DNA of 64,000 nucleotides from Arctopsyche grandis (lineage: Eukaryota > Arthropoda > Insecta > Trichoptera > Hydropsychidae), in NCBI RefSeq assembly GCF_051622035.1, contig NC_135357.1, positions 13,599,001 through 13,663,000 on the forward strand, read 5' to 3'. Below, one piece after another: positions 22,101-45,560 of the stretch (its first letter is position 1; each line of letters begins with the position of its first letter). The translations under genes and the position numbers were made by a program. The notes below the pieces were generated by a model. It was not told the DNA's origin and ran no database searches. It saw nothing but the letters and a program-made list of their open reading frames with translations.

Positions 22101-23861
22101 ATGGCTGCCACGTCTAATTTACATACACCGAGTTTAAATGTTGTTCCTTCTAATTTGAAGATGCAGCAAATAAACTCTACTAAACAAGATGTCAACGATG
22201 GAGTTTCTAATCCAAATGATCCAGGTTAAATTTAGTCATAATATTCATATCAGAAATAAAACTCCATTTTGTTTTACATTACATCCTATAAAACAAAATG
22301 GAGGCTAACTATATGTATGATGTTTAAAATATCAGTTTGAACAAAATTGACTTTTTAGAAGTAAAAATAGCTGATAATATGTATGTATACTTTCGGGGCT
22401 AAAAACCATGCCATCTGTTATATTACAGTTAAACAATCTGCCGATGCATCGATTCCTTTGAGTAGCAGTCAAGTCGTAATCACTAGTCTCATCGCTGGTG
22501 CAGTTGCCGGTGCATTGGCAAAGACAACTATTGCACCACTCGACCGGACCAAAATTAATTTCCAAATTAGGTTTTTAAATCAGTTCATAGTAATTTTTAA
22601 AATAAAATGTTGCCTTATTTAATGTTTAAGCAAATTTCAGGCAAACTCCATATTCGGCAAAAGCAGCTTGGAACTTCCTAGTAAATACGGCCAAAACAGA
22701 AGGCATTGCAGCACTATGGCGTGGCAATTCCGCAACAATGGCCCGAATCCTTCCTTACGCTGCGATTCAATTTACTGCCCACGAGCAATGGAAAATATTA
22801 TTTGGTGTAGCTGATTCCAAACAAGCAAAGTTCGTATTATACATCTACGTACTTTGAATTTTCTGTTTAAAATGTTTTGGTATAATATTGCTGTAAATTT
22901 CTACATTTTAGGAGATCTCCTATTTTGTTATTTCTTTCTGGTTCACTCGCTGGAATCACTTCGCAATCACTCACCTATCCGTTAGATTTGGCCCGAGCTA
23001 GAATGGCCGTCACTTCACATTTTGAATACAAGTATAATTTTAGCAACAATTTTAAACCCTCACTTACTTATCAAATTGTACAACATACGAAATAAATCCA
23101 TGTATTGTTACAGGAGTTTATGGCACGTATTTACCAAAATGTGGCATAGGGAAGGTTGGACTACTTTGTATAGAGGCTATTGGCCTACTATACTCGGAGT
23201 CATTCCTTATGCCGGTGTTTCATTTTTCACATACGATTCTCTGAAACATTTTTATGAAGGTATATTAATCACTGTTTACTAAATCTTCATGCATTGTGTT
23301 GATATTTTTTTTATAATACAAAAATACACCTTTTCAGTATTTTGATTTTTTATGTAGATCGCTATGGAGTCAAGCAACCTGCTTTGGTTAATTTATTATT
23401 TGGAGGAATCGCTGGCATCGCCGGACAATCGTCTAGTTATCCACTGGATATCGTTAGGTAAACTTTATATATTATACATAGTTAGCTAAATGAATTATAA
23501 AGACTCATTTTATATGAAAAATTTAAATATTTGCTTTTATGGTATTCAGACGGAGAATGCAGACTGCTAAGATGAGAGCGGATGGATCTTATCAATATAA
23601 AACTATTATTGGTACACTGCAGAAAATTTACAGGTGCTTGCCGATATATATTAAATCATATAATATTATAATAGTAATAATAATACAATGAAATTCACAT
23701 ATTTCAGAGAGGAAGGAGTTAAGGGTGGTTTCTTCAAAGGTCTCAGTATGAATTGGGTAAAAGGACCCATTGCCGTTGGTATTAGTTTTGCAAGCTACGA
23801 CAGTGTACGACAGACATTAAGAGACGTTTGTGTTGTATATAATACATCTTTAGTCAGATAG
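22101..23861 (+). CDS. SLC25A42: Mitochondrial carrier, SLC25A42-like (CoA / adenine nucleotide transporter)
   Basis: Eight exons (22101-22224, 22429-22570, 22641-22829, 22912-23031, 23114-23259, 23358-23457, 23550-23633, 23708-23861) give 352 residues with consistent phases. It is an inner-membrane carrier with three repeats, each with the signature PxD/ExxK/R: PLDRTK, PLDLAR and PLDIVR. SLC25A42 proteins exchange coenzyme A and related nucleotides for ADP or AMP. The first repeat ([20 protein letters not shown]) and the third ([20 protein letters not shown]) are typical of that branch. About 60 hydrophilic residues precede the first helix. A short upstream frame (ATG GAA GAT TGA) lies between the leader acceptor and the chosen ATG. 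If the first coding intron were retained, an alternative ATG at 22383 would read into exon 2; splice variants are known in insect members. Confidence 0.92.
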
Positions 23862-25497
23862 TTAATTTTCTAGTCACATTTAATATCTATACATTCGCAA
23901 CGTAAAATCTGACTATATGATATTCTTAAATGGAGTTGTGCGTTAGTTATGTCGTTGACATATTGATTTACTTAGATGACTTTGACTTTCTGTTAAAATT
24001 GATTACAAAAAAAAATGTTTTTAATCAGGTGAGTAAAATTTAATCAGATCATTATTCGATGACGATATATTATTGTCAATATGTCAAATCAAATTATATA
24101 ATATTGGTGATGTGAATCTTTTTACTAATTTGATATCGCTTACAAGTGTCAATTTAACATTCCTTTTATTGACAATTTTTTCCACTTGAATATTTACACG
24201 CATGTAATAAATCAATTAGCACACTTTTCTTCATGCTGTAAATATTATGTGTTAACGAATCTGACAATTTATTTATCGAGTTATTATTTTTGATCTAAAA
24301 AACATAAATTATACGAGAAATTATTATATTATAAAATGTTGTAATACTCATAGCTGTTTTATAAAATTATTGCATAATAAGTCGTTGTTCAATAGCACAA
24401 TGATATTATTTTTATATATTTACCATAGTTGTCCATTGTTAAATCTTAATACTGAAAAGCTTTATTTGTTTGTACGATATATGTATAATATTTGAAAATC
24501 CAATATATTTTACGCTATTTTTATATATACATAATATGTATTTTGGTTTGATTTGTATGATTCAATTATAGTTGGTGCTTACACTATAGTGTATTTTTAT
24601 CAAAATATTAATATCTCATCGTGTCTATAAAATAAATGTGAAATTAAAATTTTTCTCTAAGCACGTGTGTACATTGTTGAATAAATTAAAATATTTTAAT
24701 AGTAATTTACATATAGTGCCAACAGGGTATAAATTAAATATGAAATTTGTCTTTAAACATTGAAATATGTATGTACATATATAGCATTTTATAAGTGCTC
24801 GTTAACTTTTTTGGCAATTCAATATTTGCCATAGAATTTTAAAAATTGTTAAATGCTGCTTCAGCTTTTTAACCTATTACTTAGTTTTATTATGTTATAT
24901 ATTTGTGTATTTTATAGACAAAGACAATAAAAAATCAATTACATATAATACATACAATTGTTATTACTTTTTAATTTTTGTCGAATGTTTAATTCAATGA
25001 GAAAAATCAAAATTTTAAGTGGGGTTTGGTAACAGTAATTTTATAGTATGCATAAATAATAAACCTCATTATTTCAGAATAACTTATTAATTTTTTTACA
25101 GTTACATAACACTGCACGCTCGTTATATATATTTATCAACCAAATATATGTATATTACATAAATTTATTTTTATTGTAAAATTAGTTGGAAAAACGTTTA
25201 AAATTCAGATGTGTTCAAAACAAATGTGTATATATTTTTTTAATTAATGTAATTTTTTTTATAAGCATAAGTTACTACTGATGAATTCCCTAACTTTCTC
25301 ATAACTGTTATTGTAAAAAACATTATTTAAACAGCTGTGCATTATTAAAAACTTACAATAAAATATTTATGGACACGTTACATTTATTTTCATTTTAAAT
25401 ACACATTCTCAGTTATAAAATATAATAATTAAAAGGGACACTTAAGTAAAATGCATTAATATACAATAAAAATGTTTATTCGTATATATGTCATTGT
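23862..25497. other. Convergent 3' region between SLC25A42 and the zinc-finger gene
   Basis: AT-rich sequence with poly(A) signals for the plus strand (AATAAA near 24629 and 24685) and for the minus strand. The two genes end towards each other. No repeat family or reading frame was recognised. Confidence 0.5.
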
Positions 25498-28400
25498 TTA
25501 TAAATATTGATTATTGTCTCTAGTTTGAGTACCGAAAAACGATGGTTGTATATTCAATGGTGTACTTATAATACACACATTTTCTAAGATTCTCTCATGT
25601 TGAATCAAAGAATCATCTGTCAAGACTTTTTGCTCCCATTTTTTCTCCTCCGTTACAATATTCTGCAAATTGATTTCCTCGATTTCAGTACCTTGAATCA
25701 ATTGTAAATCTTTTACTTCCTTGTTAGTTTGCCCTCTTTTCTTTTTGACTATTCTTTTTAGTTTCAAGTGCACCAGTCTTATGTGAGTTCTCAATGACGA
25801 TTTTTGAGAGAATTTTCTATGACACTGAGAGCATTCAAATGGTTTTTCTCCCGTATGAACTCGCATATGATTGACCAGAAGCGCTTTTGCCTGAAAAAAA
25901 AACATTCGAAATAAATTATCATACAATTTTTCCTATATACATAGATATAATGTACATAATATAAGTACAGTGAATGATTTATCGCAGATGGAACAGGTGT
26001 GGGACTTTGGCAAGCGATAGCCTTGATGTGCCACTCTACGATGAAGATTCAAACCTTGTCGACTACCGTATGGTGCCGCGCAAACTTCACAACTGAACTG
26101 CTTTCGCCGAAGATGTGAAACATCTATATGACGTTCCAATAAAGTCGATGTGCGAAACCGCTTATCACATTCATTGCAAGAATACCTGTAGCGAACAAGT
26201 ATAATAAGAATGAGTTGACGATTTAAATCATTAATATATTATAAGCAATATACTAACTGAAGCAATGAAGGATCCACATGCTTAGCCGACTTATCAAGAT
26301 GACTTTTTAAAATGGAAGCTGATTTGAAATAAAGATCGCACTCAACACAGTAATGTCTTCTCGCTGCTGAATGAGATATTTTATGATTAGAAAGATTAGC
26401 AACGGTGTAGAAGCGTTTATCGCAAATGTCGCATGCATGAGCCGGTGATGAAGAATGCCTTCTGTAATTTAGGACAAGGTAATACATTATAGATAATGTA
26501 CTTAAGTACATACAAATTTAGGTTATAATAAGTGTGAAGAGTGTTTACAATTCGTGTTCTTTGAGACGCTCTTTAGCTCCAAAAGTTTTTCCACAAAATT
26601 CACACTTGAATTGAAACTGATAATGTTTCAATCGTAAGTGATTGTGCAAAGTAGTCCGCCTCCTGAAATATTACATTTGCAAATTTTTGTGTCATTCATG
26701 TGAAATGAAGTATAGTAAAAATCAATTTTTATAAGGACAGCTATGAGATCACAGATTATAACAAACAAAGAGAAATAAAATCAAACCCAATTCTGATAGG
26801 ATAAAGACGGACATTAGTTATTTTTCCACTGAATTAAGAACTATTTTCAGTGAGCCATCAGATAGTTATAAAATATATGAGCCGCCTCAAAAATTCATAA
26901 TCAGAGTTGTTATATAAAGCCCTTCCGTTTATGAACAGGACTGGGATCTAGTTGTTTTGTATGTGGTATTGGTTTGAGATTATGAACTTGACTTAGCTGC
27001 TTAGATCAAGAAAAGATTGGAAAACATGCAGGGGTACTTTTATTTAATATTATATAGTACATATGTACATAAATAAGTATGATATTATTATGAACAGACG
27101 TACGAAATTAGGATGGAGTGCATTTGGATGAATGAACGCTGTTTTTAAACAAAAAATGCCACTACATGAAGAAAATGAGCTTCGATCAATGTGTTTTACT
27201 AGTGATGACGTATGGATGTGAAACTAGGTTATTGAACGCCAAGATGTTGCACAATATCAAATCCATTCAACGAGGAGAGATAGGATACGGAATATGTGCA
27301 TGAGAAGTATGACAAGGGTAGCGGATAGCGGTAGAGAAGAAATTGAAATGGCAATGGGTGGGTCATGTAGCTAGAAGAATAGGCGAAAAGTGGGCAGAGG
27401 AAATGCTGGAATGGTACCCGAGATAATATAAAAGGGTGAAAGGAAGACCACAAGAGATGGGTAGACGAAATTTAAAAATGTATGGGGTGAGATGGATGAG
27501 ATTCGCGGAAAACAGAGATGAATGGAATTGTGTTAGATGATGAATGGCTGTGAACGATAATGATGACATATATTATGGATGGACCAGTAGATTAAACTTG
27601 TTTCATTTCATTGTTATGCTGATGTTATTCTTATTTGGTTTTTTGAACACGTATATCTTTATCATATGTACCATTATATTTGAAAGTGGCAGAAGTCCAC
27701 TTTTTTTAATTTCGAGAACATTATATATTTAGCGTTTAGCAATATTTAAAAATACTGGTGGCCTGTAATACGTTCATTCTGCTTTTCCGAGATTCTGGAC
27801 ATATCGAATTAAAATAAGTGACAACAATTCCACGTGCCACTTTCAAATATAACGGCTCATATATACATATTTAGTAGAAGTAGTAAATAATTATTTATAT
27901 TTAGGTCAAATAATTGACATGTCCGGTAGTAAAGAAGAAGAAATAAATACAAAAAGTGGAACACGTGGGTGAGAAGGACAAGGGTAGTGGACATAGTGGG
28001 TAGAGTTCGGAGATTGAAATGGCGATGGGCGGGCCACGTGGCTAGAAGAATGCACGAAAGGTGGACAAATGCTAGAATAGTACCCAAGAGAATGCAAAAG
28101 GGTAAAAGGAAGACCACAGGGAAAATGGGTAGAAGAAATTAGGAAAATATGTTGAGTGAGATCGATGAGAGTAGCGCAAAACAGAGACGCGTGCAAGCGT
28201 TTTGGAGAGACCTTCATCCAGCAGTGGATAGCGTATGGCTGTAGATGATGAATAGATGTAGTATTATTTTAATTACATGTTAATAGTGTTATAATCAGTA
28301 GATCTCTGGCCATTCCTTATAATCAAACTTTATAATACTCTACATACACAAAAAATGCATTGCATATTTGACATTGGTATGTGTGGCCTGCATGCCATGC

Positions 28401-29722
28401 AAGATGGTCGGTGAGTCGAGCCCGATCACGGATTTGTGCACCGCAAGCGTAGCAGATGAAACGAGTTACATGAAGGGACGCGTGTGCCTTTAACTGTCGG
28501 ATACTGCCGAATCTCTGCTGGCAAACCTCACACACGTGCGGGCCTCTCGTCTATGAAATTTAACCAATAATAAGAAGACTTTAATAAGAATTTAAATTAT
28601 TCATGACAAAACAGCTAATTACTCACTTCGCAGTGTTTTTCCATGTGATTTTTGAGTGTGAATTCGTGTCGAAAAGCTATGACACACATTTCACATTTAA
28701 ATTGAGCACTGATATATTTTTCGTCGAGCATACGTTGTTGGCGTTCCAAACGTTGCTCGTCTTCCGTGAGATGCACTTCACTAGCCGATAATTTATCTAT
28801 TACAATCTTAGTCTTTTTAGTTGTATTTGGCTTTACAGTTTTCAACAATTTACCTGCAGATCTTCCTGATACTTTAAAAACATGTAAAGAACGATTGTCT
28901 GTATCAGTTTCCAAATTAATATTATTTGTTTTTTTTCTAACGCTTCTTTTCCTTTTCAGTCTTTTCCTCTTACTATTATTTTCTATAATGAAATCATCAT
29001 CAAATTCATTCACATTTTCGAAGTCGGATTCAATTTTAACATCTGTTTGTACATCAATCGGCTTATCAGTTAATATATTGTTCAACCTGTATTGATCAGT
29101 TTTTGTTTCAGCCTTAATGTTAACATTCTCAATAATTCGAAATGATGAACACGAAGAAAAAATAGATGATGGATGATTTTCAACTAAATCAGAAGTATCA
29201 TTTAATGTATCAATAAGCAGAGTTTCCGATATTGATAAATATTTAAAAGAGCTTAAATTTGATCGTTCTTTGTTCAATTTAACGATGTCAACCTGTAAAG
29301 ACGTTGGATTATAAAATAATGTTACTATAGGTTAATTTAATTACTCATAAATAATATTAAAAAAGTACCTTTTCGTTACAGTGATTGCTAATTTTTTTAA
29401 TTATATTGTCGGCTTCCTTACATAGAGATTTGAATTTTTCGAAATTTCTCAGGTGTTGTTGACACTTATAACATATCCAAGTAAAGAAATTAATGGAACA
29501 TGGAGTTATCTGTGAACAATGTTGTTTATTAATATTTTCGCAATAAATTTAATAACGTCTAAAATTTGAATGCCATAGTATACTTACTCCTATTTGTTGT
29601 AAAATTCGAATAAGGCCAAATTCATGAATTGACACCATCGTTAAATTTGAGCCGAGGCATGTGCAACAGTATTTAAAATCGTTTATTTTATTATCGCTTG
29701 TGCGGTTGCTTTCAAAAGTCAT
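25498..29722 (-). CDS. ZAD-type C2H2 zinc-finger transcription factor, 11 fingers
   Basis: Eight exons (29722-29588, 29509-29369, 29292-28627, 28550-28348, 26662-26549, 26461-26258, 26185-25969, 25890-25498) give about 690 residues. The N-terminus is a ZAD (zinc-finger-associated domain): CCTCLG at residue 15 and CYKCQQHL about 40 residues later supply the four zinc ligands, and such domains dimerise. An acidic linker follows, with a basic stretch ([15 protein letters not shown], a likely nuclear signal) near residue 195. Then come eleven C2H2 fingers, the first starting [10 protein letters not shown] and the last [10 protein letters not shown], the last two joined by a TGEKP linker. Several introns cut fingers after the aromatic residue. 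The ATG at 29722 is the first in frame. The DNA target is unknown. Confidence 0.9.
27075..27575 (+). mobile_element. Non-LTR retrotransposon 3' fragment (RTE-like), in zinc-finger gene intron
   Basis: The sequence encodes broken remnants of a reverse transcriptase tail: a WVGHVARR-like word, [14 protein letters not shown] and [13 protein letters not shown]. It is followed by a short GATAATGATGA tail. It lies antisense in the long intron between exons 4 and 5. Confidence 0.7.
27930..28250 (+). mobile_element. Second RTE-like 3' fragment in the same intron
   Basis: It repeats the same region as 27260-27570, with GGGCGGGCCACGTGGCTAGA and AAAGGAAGACCACAGGGAAA, and ends with GATGATGAATAG. The two copies have the same orientation and are about 0.7 kb apart. 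They differ enough to be separate insertions. Confidence 0.7.
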
Positions 29723-29904
29723 TTTAAAACATAATTTATATAGTTGTAAATTTTTCAAAAATTCAAGATTTATTATAATGTTTAAATGTTATTAAGTATT
29801 AAAAATTAATTTATAAATAAACACGAGCAGTGCAACTGACATTTGACAGTTGTTTTATTTTTGCCATAATGACCAAAAACTACGACCATAGTCAATCGTA
29901 GTCA

Positions 29905-30122
29905 ACCAAGACGGTAATTGGACTATTCGTCACATTGGGGTGGTCACAAAGACAACGTTTGCCATGAAAATCGCGAATACACAATATTTGGCACTCAAGT
30001 TCTCGTTACTATGATAGTTATCGTTAGTATGATGGACTTTTCGGCTGCCAGATGTTCCGTTATAGAGATTTTAGTGACTTTGTGACGAATAATTTGTGAC
30101 CAGTAATCACCGAACCAACAAA
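29905..30122. mobile_element. MITE copy of the 4985/9336 family
   Basis: It runs from ACGGTAATTGGACTATTCGT to AATCACCGAACC and is very similar to 4985-5168 (TTTGCCATGAAAATCG, GATGGACTTTTCGGCTGCCA). It lies about 180 bases upstream of the zinc-finger gene start, so it may border the promoter. Confidence 0.6.
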
Positions 30123-30170
30123 GACAGAGACTATTTATCTACCGAGCCATAGGCCATAGCCTATCCAAAG

Positions 30171-30171
<1 letters not shown>

Positions 30172-30248
<77 letters not shown>
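30172..30248. repeat. (TA)n microsatellite
   Basis: About 38 uninterrupted TA units. Confidence 0.95.
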
Positions 30249-30249
<1 letters not shown>

Positions 30250-30508
30250 CCTGCAAAATTGGCTTTCCCTCCCAATTTCTCTCGCGAAATCTTAAGTTAT
30301 ATTGTTATACCTCAGGTTTCTCTTCATAGATGTCTCTATGAATGTTTATTATATATATATTCGTATTGTTACATGAAAATGTTATTAACGTCTTGTATAC
30401 AATGTTTATTGATCGTATTGTATACGATCAATATATATACGACATATTGCAATGTCTGACCATAGATGTCATGTATGGTTTGGATTTATGTAATAATTAT
30501 GTATTAAA

Positions 30509-30627
<119 letters not shown>

Positions 30628-30734
30628 CTTGAGTCTTAATCTGGTTAGCACACTCGTTGCTTTGTAGGAATCTGTTAGACGAGTGTGCATGATTAATTGA
30701 TGTAATAAAAATATATATACATATGTATACATAT

Positions 30735-31037
30735 ATAAAAATGAATGTCTGTGTTTGTGTGTGTGTCTCGAATAGGCTCCTAAGCCACTGAAGCGATTAC
30801 GATGGAACTTTCAGGATTTGTTGTATGCATTTCCGGGAAGATTACTGTGAAAAAAAAACGGGAACACACGGGAACGGAAACGGGAAAAACGGGAATTAGT
30901 GTCATTCGCTATAATTTCGAATGTTTTCGCGTCGCAACCAGGGTGTTCGCTGCCTGCGTTGTTCCGAAAAATGGGAACGGGTACGGGAATTGCATGCGTT
31001 ATTGTGACATTGCAACGCATGCAGGGTTCAGCTAGTA
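30735..31037 (+). mobile_element. Helitron-like non-autonomous element
   Basis: It starts in a TATATAAAAATGAATGTCTG context and ends CAGGGTTCAGCTAG before T. The CTAG end follows a GCATGCGTT...AACGCATGC hairpin, which fits the Helitron rule of a hairpin followed by CTRR and insertion next to T. The middle is a run of ACGGGAAC-type repeats. Related 3' ends are at 19006 (inverted) and 60230. There is no Rep/helicase frame. Confidence 0.6.
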
Positions 31038-32779
31038 AAAAAATAAATAAAAAGTCTCCACAAATTAAAGTCCTTAAATTTTTCATTTTTCTAAAACTTC
31101 AAGAATATTTTCACTAATTGTATTGCTTTATTTAAACAGTCTAATTACATACATTTTAACGAGTTCACGGAAAAATGCACTAAATTGCACTGAATAGTGG
31201 CGCAGTTTCGAGAAGTTCTAATTTTCAAAGGAGCTCAAAAAGAACTTACGCAATAGAATTCCACAAAAAAACGTTAGCACCCTCGGATAAAATACAAATA
31301 CCTCTTGACGCTGACCATTTACCATTGTCAGCGTCAGGACCTTGACCATTTTTGACCATTTTTGAAAGTTTGGATGTCTCCAGAGTGCAACTATCTCGAG
31401 TGCATTTTTCCGGTCACCATTTTAATGTATGTTTATGTACATATTTTGTACAACTAATTCAAAAGAATTGTAATAAAACAGAATGACCTATATTGTGAAA
31501 CATGTTTATTTATTAATTTACATTATGTATGTATTTCATTTAAGAATTTTTAAAAATTTCAAGTGTGAAAAGATATTTACATGATATGATTTTAGAAATA
31601 TAAATAATTTAACAACTTTTTTCAAAAGCATATTTATTGAAACAAATTAACAATACGAATTTAAACAATGTATCTATAAATATAAGGCAACAAATGCAAG
31701 GCAATTCAGAATATGTGGATTCCAAAAATATTACAACTTACTATTAGAAATGACTTTTCATTTCAATTCTAAGCAATCGATACGCAATTTTAAATTTTTA
31801 AATAGTGTAGTTGTTGAATAATAAGTAAATTGCCAAAATATGAATTTATTAAATTTTGGAACATGAAATTTTAATTTGCCTTCAAGAAATGCATTTTACA
31901 TGTTATACAATTTTAATAAACAAAAACACCTATTGGCTTTCATATCCATAACTACATTGGAATTTTAATAATTTTATGAACATTAACAACAAAGATCATT
32001 TTTTGATAATTTTCTTTGTGTTTGAAAAGATATATGTATGAGAAACCCTAAATTTACAATTTTTATCAATATTAACAATTATATAATACATACATGTGCA
32101 AATACAATTAAATTTAAATATATAATTTTTTTGAAATGATTCAAAAGTATTTTCAATATAGATTTAAATTAGCGCTAAATTGTAAAAATATATTAATTAC
32201 ATATAGTACATACATAGGTTCAATGGATGTCTTTCAACGGTTATTAATATTTTTGAATTAATATAATATTCAAATTTATAATTTAGTAGAAATAAATACA
32301 CCAAATATATCTACTGTAAAACAAAAAAAATTCACTCATTTAAAATTCACACTGACACATTGCACATATGTAATTACTATGTAAACATCACTCGTGCTTA
32401 TCTTAAATGTAGTAGTGAGTAATTGTTATTGCAAAAATTGAAGCAAATCGTTATTTATAACTTATACAAATGCTAATTGATCAATACTTTTTTCTAAATT
32501 TTAATTTACATATTTTCATAATATTATTAATTTAATTTAATAACATTATAGCTATACATATGAACATGCCTCGTGATTTATAAAAATACAAGTAAGAATG
32601 ATATTGAATAGGAATGTATTAAATTGAAATATCACAAATATAAACGATTTGGAATTGTAAAAAATTATTTTTATTTTATTGTTTAAATTAATTGAATGTT
32701 AAGAACAGTAAATAAATATTATATAAGCAATGAAAATTATGTACGTATGTAATCACTCATTCGCCGATTTTTATACTAT
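31038..32779. other. AT-rich 3' flank of the small cysteine-rich gene
   Basis: Probably holds the 3' untranslated region of the minus-strand gene ending at 32780. A perfect hairpin TGACGCTGAC/GTCAGCGTCA lies at 31306-31336. The rest is simple AT-rich sequence without a gene signal. Confidence 0.45.
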
Positions 32780-43273
<10,494 letters not shown>

Positions 43274-43879
43274 GTCTCTTCCACGCAGTGTGATGCTGCC
43301 TCTGCTGATAACACTAGACGACTACGGTCGTCTTGTTAAGGTATTGAAATACACAACACCTTACCCAAAATATGAAAATCACTAGACACGTCCTGTTCGA
43401 GCAGAACGTTGGCTAAGAATGCCGTTCAGAGCGACGCAACCTTACGTGCTGAAAAACCACCCACAACCCCCCTTTCACCTTCGCAACAATCACGCCAAAA
43501 CGCACACCACAACTTCGTCTATTGACAAACTTCTTGCCACAAAATATAGCAAATTCTGCGGTGTATAAAAAAAGTTTCCAAAAAATCACGATTAGGTACC
43601 TACTACATACATACGTCACGTCAAGTCACGTCAGCCCTGACTTCATTTCCTTTTTTTTTTTTCTTCTTGAAAATACCTGTAAACATTCCGAGTGCTTGCA
43701 TGCTCAATGGTTTGCAACTCATAATCAATATTCAGAACTCATTAAAAAACTTTGTTGGATCTATAGGTGAATGACACGTTTGTACTTACGGTGCTTTTAC
43801 ATATCTCCGAATGTTGTTAACCAAAACAAAATGTTTGAATTAAAAGCACACACATCGATAGTCACAATTTTGTATTAAC

Positions 43880-44340
43880 CTTATCATCATCATCATTTAC
43901 AGCCTTCCGCTTACCATACGCTTCCACTCGTTTTGCGCAACTATCATCCATCTCACCCCACACATTTACCTAGTTTCGTCTACCCATCTTAATTGCGGTC
44001 TTTCTTTTAACCTTTTACATTCTAACACTTATTTTTTCCTTCCGTCCATTCTTCTAGCCACATTGCCCAACCATTGCTATTGCCACTACATACATATATC
44101 CACTATTTTTGTCATATTCCTCACCCAAGTATTCCGCTACATATCTTCCTTCGGTATGTCAAGTATACAGCGTTCCATACTTCTTTGAGTGCAATGAACT
44201 TAGTGGCTTATCTTGGCGTTTAATATCCAAGTTTCACATCCAAACGTCATCACTGGTCTGGATTACATACGACATCACCATACAAAACATTGATCTCAGA
44301 TCTTTTTCTTCTGGCAAATGGCATTTATGGTTCCATAATT
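43880..44340 (-). mobile_element. RTE-like retrotransposon fragment
   Basis: It starts with CATCATCATCAT, the reversed microsatellite tail, then carries the reversed tail of a reverse transcriptase like that at 38585, continuing further 5' (to about 44340). It is frame-broken. It lies upstream of the small cysteine-module gene. Confidence 0.65.
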
Positions 44341-44907
44341 TATTATAAATTAAATGTCACTATTATAATTTATATATAATATAAGTTCAATGGCTTGGTA
44401 GATAGATATGTATGTTGAGATTATTTGTCCTAAATATTACGGAAATAATGGGCAAACAAATTAAATTTCGATTTAAAAGTAAATGTTTTACCCATTTTGC
44501 AATAATGACTACCCTGTAATTCGCAAACTATTGAGAGTGTGTAAATTTCAAAGATATTATCGGAAGATAGCTTTTCGTGAACACCGTTGAATAGTTGACC
44601 AATTTTACACTTTAGTATTTTTTTTTTACTTTTTTATCCTTACATTCGTCGCATTTTTTAACAATACGTCAAAATAAGAAAGCCGAAGGCCAAAAGGTAA
44701 AAACTTGTTTATTCTTTTGAAACATTTTTAAACTTCATCACGCAATTTAATTCGAAAACACTGTATGTAATTTGAAGGGGTGCGCCCTTGTGAACTATCT
44801 TTATAGTATTACATATTAAATAATTAAATATTTGTTTATAATTGATTATTTCTAATCGTGTTGAAATACTCATTCAACTTCTAAATTTATTGAACCTGCC
44901 ATTATTT

Positions 44908-45560
44908 TTTACTATATGTATCTACATATGTACGTAGTAACAATAGATGAAGTTTTGTGATCATGCGAAAATTCGAACTCGAGATTTTGACTGATTTGAA
45001 CTCAGAATCGATCACTGATCACGTTTTATTGATCTAGAAAAAATGTATAATATGTGTATCTAATGTCTGTGTATTTTGGGTTTTTTTTTAACACCGTTAG
45101 TCCTATCGAGCTGAAACTTAGTATCGGTTACTGAAATTCTTATCAACACGACGTAATTTTTTTTCAAAATTTTAAGTTGACCGGAAATGGTACCTCCCCT
45201 TTATTTTTAAATTTTTGTATTCAATTATCTCCCAAACGGCTAATTAAAGCGGACTGAATTTTTTCTACATGCAATTTTTTCTACAATAGAAATTATAAAA
45301 TTTATAACCTAATATTTTTATCTGAACCGAAACTGTACTTTTATTCCAGATAATCAAGGTTTTTCTCAGAAACCTTTTGGTTTATAGAACTGAAATCCAT
45401 ATCTAAGAGTATAAGATTAATACCGAGTTATGTAAAAATTTTGGTAAGCATCCGTCAACTGGAAGTGGCAGTTTACTCTTGTTCAATTTTTCTTGCACTA
45501 TATTTTTGAAGCCATTAAAATTAAATTTTTCGTAAAATACGCACTAATTTTTTTTACTAC
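44908..45560 (+). repeat. Dispersed repeat family, copy A
   Basis: It opens with a TACGTAGTAACAATAGATGA signature and continues with AAATTCGAACTCGAGATTTT and ACCGTTAGTCCTATCGAGCT. About every 140 bases it carries a CCGGAAGTGG-type module (45179, 45327, 45458). It aligns along its length with 57716-58300. The signature alone recurs at 46012, 51717 and, inverted, at about 4240. Confidence 0.75.
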
